From: Ziziphus jujuba
Lineage: Eukaryota > Streptophyta > Magnoliopsida > Rosales > Rhamnaceae
Length of the DNA stretch: 64,000 nt
Assembly: GCF_031755915.1 (NCBI RefSeq)
Contig: NC_083379.1
Coordinates: 47,624,001-47,688,000, forward strand
Direction of reading: 5' to 3'
Shown: in pieces, positions 12,002 through 23,231 of the stretch
Layout of the letters: every line of letters starts with the position of its first letter
Numbering within the stretch: the first letter of the stretch is position 1
Program-made: the position numbers and the translations under genes
Notes under the pieces: model-generated
What the model saw: only the letters and a program-made list of their open reading frames with translations
Databases searched by the model: none
What the model was told of the DNA's origin: nothing

Positions 12002-14079
12002 TTATAAAAATTTCATCCTTGAAATTTGTTACATCGCTGAAACGTATAAAAATTATCAGTCGCGGTTTACACGACTCTCACGTCACTTTCCTCGACTATG
12101 TGGATTCACCAGTAGACTTTAACTTAAGAAATAGTTTTGTTGACCAATACGTATCCTTCACCTCCTAAGATCTGTATACACACAACTGTATAGCTCTTCT
12201 TCCGAACCTGAGCAGCTTAACTTAGCAAGTATAATAGAGACCTCATCCACTATCACTACACTACCATCACGCCTAATAGTGAATTTTAACTTTCCTCTTG
12301 TGCAACTTTCCTTCTCATGCCCACTAATTCAGGATATTCAAACTAGGCCACGAGAACACGATCTACAAGTCTTGGTCATAGTTGAACGCTAACCATAAAG
12401 TGCTTCTGAAGCATGCATCTCTAAATCAACAACCAACTCTCGTAACTCAATCGGCAACTCAAAAGGTAAGATTAGAACTTAAGTCTAATTTCCTCAAATA
12501 CTGGTATCACCAATTTAAGGTTGAGATTAATTCTCTTGTCTTCGATTACCCTCCTAGTACTTACAATTATAAAACCCTTGCTCCTCATTAATTAACCAAT
12601 AGTCTTAACCTTGACAAACATTAATCTTTCTTTTAACTAAATTCATCAAGGTCATGAATAAAATTTTTCAACATCCAAATACCATTCTTGAAAACCCTAA
12701 GTTCCCCCAATTTCAAATAAATTCCATGAATCCACATCTCAAGCAATAAGGAATTTAAATCTTAATTCTAGCATCACCACCAATACTATGAACAAATCAC
12801 TAGATCCTTAACCCATAAAAGTATTCCACACTTCTTAAATTCTAACTACGTCCCAAAAATCATACTCCTTATCATTGTAAATTATCACCAACAATATCAA
12901 CCACCTTGAATTGATAAAGCACCACCAATACGAACCTTAAATCTCCAAGGAAATAAGATATCAAGATCTTAGCTTCTAGAATGAAAATAACCATGCTTAA
13001 ACATCTAACCATGCCTAAGGAATCATCCTCATCTCATTAACCTCATCAACAACCAAGTAGAACTTTAATTGCTATCTGGATCTTGTTTGATTCTCTAAAC
13101 GATGTCGTACCTCCTCTTTGTGAATGATAGTTTAAGCACGAAATCCATGTTTACATCTCCCCACCCGACACGGAAATGGGCAAGGATTGAAACTACCTCA
13201 AACGTTTCTACTCCCCACTTTTACTTGTCGGTGACTTAAGTACCTTTATTCCAATTCGGCAACTTCCTTTATCGTGCCGATCCATCAATAATACTTAGTG
13301 AGCATTCGATATATCCTTATATCTTTGGGGTGTATCACATACATTGAATCACGTGCTTCCTTTAGGATCTCCTTTTTGAACTCAACGATATCCTACTTTT
13401 GGATTCTCAATTAACGATACTTAAACCTTAAGTCGATCTTGGAAAAACCATAGCATAAAACAAATAATAAAATATATTTTTCAAATATACCACCAACATA
13501 AAATATACACAATTTATCAACCCAACTTAAATTTCCAAACTTCTTCAAAAATTAAAATATAATTTATGAAATTTACTAATTAAATCAATGGAATAATAAA
13601 TAATAAGAAAATTATTTTAATTAGTTTAAAATACCTTAACTTGCATAGGCAATTGTTAAAACTCCACATTGGAACAATAATAAAAACATGAATAAATGCA
13701 TAAAATCATATCTTAAAATCCATAGCATAAAATGAAATATGCACGCTGCTACCAAACAAACCAGGGTGGTTGCCTATATTGGCCGTCCGATCCCCTGGAC
13801 TCGTAGGCAACATGATTATGGGGCTAGCTCCAGATGGACCACATTGGTTTGCCGCCTTCGTATGGTGCGGTATATGCAATATAATACCAAACAATATAAC
13901 ATACAAATACATGTGCGAACATTAAAAAAAAAAATACTTGAATAAAATACCTTTAATTTCAATTATCACTTTGAAAAGCATTTAATTTTTAACAATCGAT
14001 CGGAAAAATATCTTGAAACCTTGAGGTTGATTGACACACATCCATACTCGACAACAAGTATCGATTATGGGTGGTGACC
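12002..14079 (-). other. Interior of the Del-like element, no coding content recognised
   Basis: About 2 kb of A/C-rich sequence on the plus strand lies between the polypurine tract and the reverse transcriptase trace. It is where RNase H and integrase would be expected on the minus strand. I recognise no conserved motif, and every frame has frequent stops. Confidence 0.5.
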
Positions 14080-14330
14080 TTGCTAAATCGTTGATAGCCA
14101 ATACACACCCTTAGGCAATCATCCTTCTTCTCCATGAGTGAAACAAATGCCATTCACGATGATAAGCTTGACCTAGTGAAACCTTTATTCACCAAATCTT
14201 GCAGCTAAGCCTTTAAGTCCTTTAACTTTAATGGAGTCGCACGGCATGGTGGTACTGAAATAGATCGATGTCCAAAGCCAAATCAATAATGATTCGATAT
14301 CCTTTTTACGGTCGTAATCCAGATAACTTG
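14080..14330 (-). pseudogene. Reverse transcriptase remnant of the Del-like element
   Basis: Read on the minus strand across several frames, this stretch keeps the N-terminal RT layout. It has a weak match to the palm-entry segment (LQDLVNKGF), then KKDDCLRVCIGYQRFSKVT, which corresponds to the usual KKDGSLRMCIDYRxLNKVT. Catalytic residues downstream are not recognisable. Stops and frame changes occur every few tens of bases. Confidence 0.6.
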
Positions 14331-14869
14331 CTGGAAAAATGCTTTCGAATTGCTTCCCACTATTAGCGGTTCCAATGCTCACCATCTTCTTTGGCATCAA
14401 CCACCTGGGCCATAGACTCTTAACAACCATTCTCCGATAGCTCCTTAGAGACGAGGATAGAAATATAACCACGGTAAAGACCTCCTAACTCCTCCACGAA
14501 GCACCACTTCAGGTAAGCTGAAACACTTTAACTTTACTCCTTTATGCTAGCGGTCCATAAACATAAGAACTACTCAATCCATATCTAGGACCACTTTGAA
14601 TCCCAAAAAGATTCAAAGATTGGATCTGCCCCCATTACTTGACCTTCAGAAAGAAAAGGCAATCCTCGACCATCAACTAGGCCATAGGAATTCCCTGTTA
14701 GGATAGATGATTCTAATTGACACCCTCGAAGATTAGAGTTATTTCAACTCGGGCAACGAATTTGCTTCGAGACAAAGGGAAAGAACGCTTTAAGAGGGGT
14801 AAAACGAGAGATTAGATGCGGATGGGACGCATAACAATGCACAGTCCCTTAGGAATACTAGAACCTAGA

Positions 14870-14881
14870 GCTCTGATACCA
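14870..14881 (-). other. Primer binding site of the Del-like element
   Basis: GCTCTGATACCA on the plus strand is the complement of TGGTATCAGAGC, the initiator-methionine tRNA primer site. Its place just left of the LTR at 14884 proves the minus-strand orientation. Confidence 0.88.
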
Positions 14882-14883
14882 AC

Positions 14884-17475
14884 TGTCAGGACCTGTCCAA
14901 AATTCCTCACCGGAACCCTAGACAAGCCCTGATCCCAGGGAAACCCTATCGGACCCTTCAATGGAAAATCCGGCAGAACCTCCCATAAGGGTTGAACTTA
15001 CCACAAATTTCCTAAACTGAAAATACACTTCTATATACATCCCCTTATTCCTCCCACAATACTACAATTTGATTCCACAAATTTACAGCACTCAAATGAA
15101 TAGCAGTAAATCAGTGCATAGATAATAACTACATGTCCAATACAGTATACAGAGCATTATACAAATAAATGTGGAATTAATACGATGAAAGATAAAGAAG
15201 TAATACAAGATGAAGAGGAAAAAGGGAAGAAATGCTTCTTGGACTTTTGGCAATGAACTGAGACGTTGGGCTCGTCCGGATGATCAACGTCTCCCAACCT
15301 GGACCTAGGGGAATGGAATTTAATCATCTCAGTGAGTAACCCTAACTACTGTACAATTATAATATTAATAATATAACAATAAAAGGAATTTAATTAATCA
15401 ATACCAAACAATTAAATAAATAAATAAATAATAAATATTTGAAAGTAATACTTTCTCTAAAAACCCTCACTATTCACTCCGTTGGAAATGTTTTCCTTTT
15501 AAAACATTTTCACCAAAACCCGATTGTTCGTACGCCCAAAAATCAAGGAATCATTAATTTAACAATTAATAATTAAATAATCCAAATATAAATAAAATGT
15601 AATAAAACATAATAAATAATTTTTGAACATTTTAGGGTTTGAAATTTCTATCTGAAAATTTATAATTGACGTACCACACCATATACCAGTGATGCCCTTC
15701 GATACCCAGCGTCCCGAGCACCGACTGGCGGGGGGGGGGGGGGTTAAAGAGAGAAACTTGCATACGGGGCTTCGGTGTCCCGACAGCGCCGCTGCTGAAA
15801 CCGTCATCCCGGCCACGGAGGGGGGCGGCTATGGCCAATATCAAACTTGCTTGCCTTCGGTCCAATGGCAACTCACGGGAGACATAATAACTTGCGCGCT
15901 AATCACATATACAGCCAGAACACCAATACTGTATGAGTGCGTCTAAAATAAATAACCAAATTTTCCAAAAATCACCATGGGAATTATACCATTTTTCGAA
16001 CTCAATCTCCCACATTTTTCTTTAACATTTCCGGTACAAAACCGCCGATAATCATAAACAAATAATTTTTCTTGTATCACAAAGTCCATCAAATAATATT
16101 CCACGGGCATAATTATAATAAAATTTCCACCACATGAGCATAATTCTAAATACCAAATTAACACCAAATAAACATAATTAATCACCCCAAAATAGTTTTA
16201 AAGGTGGGTCACTCACCTTAAGCACGTATATCAATCAAGATCCTTCTCACGATCGAATCCACTACCCACACGTGCATCTAAAACATCCACAATACACCAA
16301 ACCAATTATATTAATATTTTAATCGGCTAACACCCAAATGGGTACCCGGGGAGCGAACACAAACGATAACCAAAATTGACGAGTAATATACCGAATCGAA
16401 GCTTGAGTGACGAGGATTACGAATCCGGTTTTACTTCCCGGAGATCAGACCCGAGGTGGCCGGAATCTCGCCGGAAAGTTTTCGGGATTCAACTCTTTGA
16501 TTCTCTCAACCCGTCGCGAATTGGAGGAAAAGGGCACCGGATTTGGATTCAAGGGGTCAGAATTAGTGGGGAGGGACCGGCGGTGCAACTGGGTACTCGC
16601 CGGAACTGGATTTTCCGGTGAGCTGTCGCGGTCACCGGCAACCTTCGCCGCTGGCGGCGCGTGCGGTAGCTGGTGGGCAAGATTTTTGGGGGTTTTGTAG
16701 ATCAAGGGGAGAGGGTTTCAACGGGACTAGCGGTGAGGCCAACGGAGGCCGGACGGCGAAGAGATTTGGGTTTGAAGATTTTCGGCCCCTCGCTACAAAA
16801 TACTCCGATTCCGGTGCGTCGGAGGTCTGGTAACAGTGAAATTTGGTGGGCTAGCCGGAAATGAGGAGGTGGTGAGGGGTCACTGGCGCGTGTGGCCTGA
16901 AAATGATCGGAAATGGGTCAAATGGCAGTGGCCGATGGTTTTCTCTCTCCCTCTCTCGTTCCCCTCCGTTTTGCCAAAATAAAAGCCACCGTGGGTGATA
17001 CTGTTCACCCACATGGACCTCTCAGATGTCAACACGTGGCATCACTGTTCACTTAAGCCAGATATAATAAAATATTACGGTATTCGAAAAATTTCATATG
17101 TCCATAACTTTTTAACCAGATGTCCAAATTAAGCGTGCCACTAGTCTATGAACTCGTATCGACGAGTACCTTACAACCATATGAAAGTCAAAAAAAAATT
17201 CTACAACCATAAAAAGTCAACTCCTGGCACCTTTTGGACAGTTTGAATCTCGACTTGTTTTGCCCATAACTTTCAAACCGTAGCTCCATTTTCGACGTGC
17301 TACTAGTCTACAAACTCGTGCCAACGTGTACTTTGTAACGGTACCTCAGTCAACCTAGAATTCCATCTGAGTCAAAAAGTCAACTTTTGATCCCTTTGGT
17401 CAACGGTCAACGGTCAACGGTCAACCTCGGTCAAAGTTGGAAAATTTCCGTTGTACTTCGGGACGGGGTGTTACA
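14884..17475 (-). repeat. 5' LTR of the Del-like element
   Basis: This 2592-bp LTR reads right to left, from TGTAACACCCCG at 17475 to the primer binding site. It is uninterrupted, unlike its partner at 6291-11990. Two imperfect copies of a ~80-bp module sit at about 17098-17190 and 17265-17350. A W-box array lies next to the right end. Confidence 0.88.
17398..17434 (-). promoter_or_regulatory. W-box array at the LTR start
   Basis: GGTCAA occurs five times (17398, 17405, 17412, 17419, 17429). On the element's sense strand this is TTGACC, the core bound by WRKY factors, mostly spaced 7 bp apart. It lies in the first ~80 bp of the LTR (U3). WRKY binding is established for this core; activity here is inference. 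Confidence 0.6.
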
Positions 17476-17485
17476 TGGAGCTTAT

Positions 17486-18008
17486 TGTCACGTTAGTGGA
17501 ATTCTTGAAGCTTAGCTAGAAGATTCTATAGTTTCCATAAGAATTTATGAAAGTTTATGAAAAATTATGGGAATTCAAGAAAAATTTTGAAGGATCTGGA
17601 AGATTCTAGAAAATTCTAAAAAAGTTTAAAAGATTATAAAAGATCCAAAACTAACTTAGATCAATATGGTTAGTAACCTATGAAAAATAATTTTTATAAA
17701 TATCTAGTAAGATGCTCTAAAATTTCATCTAGGATTATGTCAAATATACATTATCTAAAAGTTTATATTCTCATACTACGTGCGAAACTCTCTATATAAA
17801 GGGTTGACCTTTCATTTGTGATCAACCCATATAACCAAATATTCTAGCAATACAAACATTCTTCATATTCTCTCAAACCTTCTAAAATTCTGTTACTTCT
17901 TATTTTATTATTTTTAGCTTTTACATTATGCTCGATTATGAGGAAGGCTGATTTAGCAGCGAAGTGCTAATTGCAGTACAGGAAGTTGAGAAAAATAGGC
18001 GCGTGACA
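17486..18008 (+). repeat. Solo LTR (copia-like) inside the UGT exon
   Basis: The ends TGTCACG and CGTGACA are perfect inverted repeats. The flanks TTAT (17482-17485 and 18009-18012) are the target duplication. Joining the flanks restores the codon order seen at 27680 in the related gene (GAG xTT ATG CTG). A TATA-like TATATAAA lies at 17793. The superfamily is not certain; the short LTR and TATA box suggest copia. The same insertion is present at 62361, so it predates the segment duplication. Confidence 0.8.
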
Positions 18009-19186
18009 TTATGCTGATGATGATGCAACCCTCGACTATATTAATTAATTACGTACTGACAGACGGTGGATTCCATATGAATGCCAAAATTAATTCAAGG
18101 TTGACGTTTGTTAACAGTTAATTAGGTCAACAATTCCATCAAAGAAGCTACAATTCGGATAAGGAATTAATTAAAGACGACCAAGCCGAGGCTAGCTATA
18201 TAGGCTGAATCCCAATTAATAATAATATTATCATTATCAGACTCATTATCTGTAGACTGTAGTTTGTATTTATGCATAATTGGCTGAATGAGAAAGAATT
18301 AAGGCTGCTGGGTGGATATATTATTATTATTAGTATTAGTATTATTATTATTATTATATAGCAATAACCCTATTTCCGGGCCAAGCATGCCAAGGGGAAG
18401 GAAGTTGCCCTGCTCCGCCCCCACTTGGACTCAAAACTCGAACATTTATAAACAGTATATATACAAATTGAGTTCGGAAGTTCCGTTCCAATGATGGCAA
18501 TACCAAAATCGACTATTAATGCCAAAAGCTTAATTAATTATTTTTGATTATGCTTAAATCTGATAAAAGAAATTCCAAATAAATTTTTGGAGGGATATAA
18601 TAAGATGCAAGACTCCTTGTCTGATTTTAGGGATGAAATGGAGCTTTTTATTTTATTTTATTTGATAGAGATTTCCTGATATTGATTAATTATTCCATAG
18701 GGAATGTGCATTTGTAGGTGTGGAATTAATTAAGGTCAATCGAGGTAAGAGTGAGTACTTCATAGTATATAACAGTTAAGATGATCAGGAAGGCCGGCCG
18801 GGATTGCAGCAAAGCGATCCATGATCACATCATTTGAGAAGTTAGGGAGGGGATCGAGCAGACGGAGACGAATAATCAAAATTAATAAATGCAAACAACT
18901 GGATCACGAACGTGGGCTATCCTTTCCTAATTGTCAATCGGTTGTCTACTTCCGAGTCCGACAACAATATAAATGGCTTTTGTCACTAAATCAAGTCAAC
19001 TTGCTTTTCTTACCTACTTAATTACAATTATACACAATAGCTAATCGATTTATCTTTTTTCTTTTGTTTGCAAGTTTATTTAATTTGATTTCTACTTACT
19101 TCTCGGTTTCTCTTTTCTTCTTTAATCTTTTTGGTTTTTAAGATTCCCATTGCATTTTAATAAAAGACTCTGATTTTATATACAAC
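18009..19186 (+). repeat. Left copy of the duplicated downstream segment
   Basis: This stretch matches 62825-64000 almost base for base, apart from small indels and a variable ATT/TTA microsatellite (18320-18358 against 63130-63165). A 66-codon open frame (18821-19021) is identical in the two copies, but nothing supports it as a gene. No other gene is visible. Confidence 0.88.
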
Positions 19187-20468
19187 TCGCTATCAAAATA
19201 AAAAACAGCTGGAGAAAATTAAGCCAAAGCAAGCTATATAGGACAAAATCCTGAGGTGCTTCATCGTTTTAATATTTCTTTATTGAAATACTTTGAAATC
19301 AATAAATTACGTAGCACCCTGCATAGTGTGGCTAGAGGAGAGATGATACACGTGTTGCTCAACCTGATTAGTCATGAACAGACAGAACTGTGTGCGAAAG
19401 TTGATCGGGACCAATTTCGAATGTTACGTACATGATCTATATAGAAAAAAAAAAAAAAAAATCGTAAATTGGAGTATGTGGCTTTGGTCAATATAATCAG
19501 GTTGATCGAAAAAGTCAATATAATTAAACTACATTGATCATTAACTACATTTAAGCACGTCGGAACGACGTTGCTCCTATATGTATATATATAGCATATT
19601 TAATTACGTGTTAGTTAATGCAATTTAATATTCTCTAATTTGGTCATATTCTACATTGAGCTTTTCAATTTAAAATATTTCACATTAAATATATAAATTA
19701 CAATTTACTTCATATTTGTTTAATTTCAAATGGATTAATATGAAGTTTAAAAATTAAAAAAATGATTCGTTAATTTTCTTATGAATCAATCAATTAATTT
19801 TTTTCTTATCTTGTTTGCAAATTAAAAAAACAAATATTTAATTTATACATTTTTTTTAACTTTATAATAATCAATTTTAGAATTGGATTAATGTAGAATA
19901 AAATATAAATTGAAGGTTTAATATGAGATGTTTTAAACTTTAAGATCCAATACACAATCAAAACAAAATACAAACACTAAGATGCAATAATTACGTTTAA
20001 TTATTATAGAATTTAATTATTATAAGATCTTGATAATATATATGAATTTTAATTGATATGTGGCATGGGGAACTTAATTTCCATCTTTTCATTAAGATGT
20101 CCATGGAAAAACTATTAAGACCTTTTATTATTAACTTTTGAATTGTTTCAACAACTAAAATTTAAGGATTTTTTGATAGTTTAAGCGAGTTAGAAGATAA
20201 ACTAAAATCCTAATAAGGCAAAATGAATGTTATTGGGACTCATTTAAATCCCATAAATAATTTTAAATCTCAACATTTTAAGTAATCTAAAGATTGAAAA
20301 GTGACATTCTATTGGGAGGATTTTCCTATATATACAATAGTATTCAAGCCGAAATATTTTCAACTTTTAGGTTTGATATGCAATCCAAAGGTTTTAAATA
20401 TTAAAGTCTACTTTAAAAAAAAAAATTGAAGATATTCTCACATGAATCATACTATATATATATATATA
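19187..20468. other. AT-rich intergenic sequence
   Basis: Low-complexity AT-rich DNA with a long A run at 19446. I see no coding region, RNA gene or transposon border here. Confidence 0.6.
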
Positions 20469-21465
20469 TTCGGGTTGTTCATCGGTCGGTTCCGGTTGGA
20501 TTTGGATCGGTGAACAAATTTATTCAATCGGTTGGTTAATTCGCTAACGATGTTTTTCAGGCTATGGAAAACCAATTGAAGTTGATCGAGTGTCAACAGG
20601 TTGGTTTCGGATAGAATCAAAACTCCGTAAAGTGGCAAGAGAAAGAGCAAAGAAAGCTCATATTTCCAGACATATTTTTTCCTATTATTGTCATTGGTTT
20701 ATCGATAATGGAGGCAAGAGAAGGAGCTGCAGAGGAAGGTTATCTATTCACTATATATTTTATTTAAACATTGATTTCTTTCTATTACACATGGGTTTTT
20801 ACACGGTCAAGTCAAAGGCCATGTTTAGATATTTATAGATCTAAATCATGTCGCAAAATATCAAACATACATTAAAAATGATTAACTCTAGTTAAGTTAC
20901 TCAAACAAACTCATGGTAACTTAGTTGCAATCAACTTTGAGCATCTATGAAACTCTTTCAATCTTTGATAAAATGAGCAAGAAGCCAAAATAGATGATAC
21001 CTAAGTCACCATTGCGGTCTTGTAATAAAAAACCAATGAATACTGGAAGCTCCTCTACTATCTATGAGTATGCAAAATTCCCTTTCTTTCTCTCTCTTTG
21101 CTCACCTCTTTGTAGGAGCTTGGCAATATTCTTGCTCATTTCTCTTTTGTCATGCTATTCTCTCTCTCACTCTTACTTTGCCGTTCATGTTTGTCTCACT
21201 CTAAGCTTGAAGAAGTGCCAAATTTCAAGAAAAAAATTCAATTTATTTTGCTTATATAATATATATAAAAATGTGAAAATATAGTAGAAGAATTGGTCGG
21301 TTACAGTGACCGACGGTTATGGGATTTGAGGAACCAGAGTCTACCACTTTCTCTTTGTTAGTGGTGGTTAACAAAAAGATTAGTCATCGGTCATTGAAAA
21401 ATTTCGATCGATGTGAGTCAGTCGGTAGATTTTCTCGATCCTTCAGGTTTTATGCACACCCCTAA
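20469..21465. mobile_element. Probable non-autonomous hAT-like element
   Basis: The ends TTCGGGTTGTTCAT (20469-20482) and the complement of ATGCACACCCCTAA (21452-21465) match at 11 of 14 positions. The flanks are TA-rich on both sides, so an 8-bp duplication cannot be judged. Subterminal GGTCGGTT and CGGTC repeats occur at both ends. No transposase is encoded. Confidence 0.5.
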
Positions 21466-21563
21466 TTATATATGTTGTAATTAATTAATTAAGAAGAGAT
21501 GATACACGCTACCATATTTTGATGATTTCTAATAGTTGATAACCAAGTTTGAGAATATATAAT

Positions 21564-22128
21564 CAATGGCGGCTTAAGGGTAAGACAAATGAGGTTCGGC
21601 CTAAGGCCACACAATGAAAAGAGGCCCCTACAAAATTTTTCCTTATTAATGATATGTATTTTTTACTAAAAATAAAAATAAAAATTTATTTGTTAGGTTA
21701 AATACAGTAGTTTTGTTTTTATCTTTTTGGAAATATAGAGACATATCAATATTTCTTTAACTTCTAATTTAGAATCAATCAAACATTTAAATATATAATT
21801 ATCTCTAATTAACTTTTCAAAAAAAGTGTCAACTTTTAATTTCTTTTTAATTTAATTTCTCTCATATCCTAAATATTATAAATGTACACGAATTTCATTT
21901 CATCAAAATGATTCTTTCTTGTAAACATTTTTCCATTTTTTATTATATTACAATATTTATATGAATTAGGGATGTGACAATAATTGTCATTCTAACATTT
22001 TAGCTAACAATTTTTCTTGTGATTTAAAAAAAAGCAAACAAGATAAATTTTCAATACCTACTCATTTTTTTTAATTACTCGATATTTTATTGTTGCATGA
22101 GGCCCCCAAATTGGTTGAGCCGGTCCTG
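21564..22128. mobile_element. Non-autonomous hAT element with a perfect 8-bp target duplication
   Basis: The 565-bp unit begins CAATGGCGGCTTAAGG and ends with the complement of CAGGACCGGCTCAACC. It is flanked exactly by TATATAAT at 21556-21563 and 22129-22136. Imperfect inverted ends and an 8-bp duplication are diagnostic of the hAT superfamily. The interior is AT-rich and noncoding. Confidence 0.85.
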
Positions 22129-22136
22129 TATATAAT

Positions 22137-23115
22137 AAAGGGACATATGGCAATAGCCGTATGAGACATATTAATTGCTTCTTCTAATCCAAATTTATGG
22201 TCATCATCATTAAATAAGTTGGATTTAATTGATAATTCACTTATATTTATATTTGAAAAATCGTAAATTTGAACTATCTAAATAAATATGGAAATTTTTA
22301 AAAATGGAGATGATAATTATATATGCTTGTTCATCATGTTTTAACATATGTATATATATATATATATAGATACATATTAATCATATATAAATATATATAA
22401 CAAGCATTGGTTTAGTCTCTCCCACAAGCATTATTTATGTGCAAATTTATATGGTGTAACATATGTGTATTTGATCCCAAATTAGTGTTCAATGTGGATG
22501 GAGTCTCCGATGTATATAAAGGCAGGCTTGCCTGGTGAGTAATGGCACAAGGCCTTTAAATAAGGTCCTTTTGTATATTTCAAATGTTTTATGTTTTTCT
22601 AAGAAATATTTACAATAGTTTAAAAAATTGAAATAGGAAATTATCCAATAAAAATAATAATAGGTTATTTTAGACTTTTCTTATCTACCAGCAATTAATA
22701 TTTTTAAAATATATTTTAATTTTCCAAGAAAACTTGCAAACATAATTTCTGCTTTCAATAAAGCTACAATTGTGATATGGTTAACATTTATTTCTTAAAT
22801 ATATACAAAACACGGATATCTTTTCCTTCTAATTTCTTATTATTTAAATGAATTAACATTGACAATGGTATCCGTTAAAAAAAATGCCAGAACAACTTAA
22901 TTATATAAGTTTAATTACAAATTTTGCAGTTAAAAATGCTAAAAAAGTTAATTTTAAGTGAATTTTTGGAAATGTTTTAGTAATATTACATAATTATGAA
23001 CAATTTTTTGAATAATAGTTATTCATATTATTCAATGTATTTATTATTTATTTTAAATATTTGTTAACAAAAAAGTTAAATAAGGGCCCCCACAAACCTC
23101 AGGGCAGCCACGAGT
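22137..23115. other. AT-rich spacer upstream of the UGT gene
   Basis: No coding region is visible. The sequence is AT-rich with TA microsatellites near 22350. A fragment resembling the hAT element's AGGC-rich end appears at 22525-22570, too short to delimit. Confidence 0.55.
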
Positions 23116-23231
23116 ATATATGTATATATATATATATATATATATAGGTGTAACCGCCAGAAAGAAAGAAAGAAAGGAGAGAAGTCGATGAATGGGTGCA
23201 GGCAGGTAGCTAGCTAAGTATAAGGGTAGGG
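23116..23231 (+). promoter_or_regulatory. Likely core promoter and 5' leader of the intact UGT74 gene
   Basis: A TA tract at 23118-23146 could serve as the TATA region. A purine-rich AAAGAAAG leader follows and then the first ATG at 23232. The transcription start is not determined. Confidence 0.4.

Larger units (their letters stand above)
6291..17475 (-). mobile_element. Del/Tekay-like long-LTR gypsy element with a decayed interior
   Basis: Outer ends read TGTCAAGACC (left) and GGGGTGTTACA (right). The 5-bp flanks are CGGAG and TGGAG, and the unbroken paralog has a single CGGAG at 62351. A primer binding site complement next to the right-hand LTR shows that the element reads right to left. 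The LTRs are 2.6-2.8 kb, but the interior is only ~2.9 kb and holds just traces of reverse transcriptase. It is therefore an internally deleted or non-autonomous copy. The name Del/Tekay-like is inferred from the long LTRs and the TGTAACACCCCG terminus. Confidence 0.85.
344..18030 (+). pseudogene. UGT74-type glycosyltransferase 5' fragment, split by three transposons
   Basis: The remnant lies in pieces at 344-409, 6170-6290, 17476-17485 and from 18013. The first ATG (344) opens a short acidic and lysine-rich leader, as in the gene at 27527. It leads to the N-terminal glycosyltransferase motif IPMPVQG, just before the catalytic His position. A TAA at codon 12 (377-379) already breaks the frame and is shared with the copy at 62174. 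The pieces are separated by a chromovirus (410-6169), a Del-like element (6291-17475) and a solo LTR (17486-18008). Homology to the 27527 gene stops shortly after 18030, so only the first ~80 codons survive. Family UGT74 is inferred from the closest relatives in this window. Confidence 0.85.
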
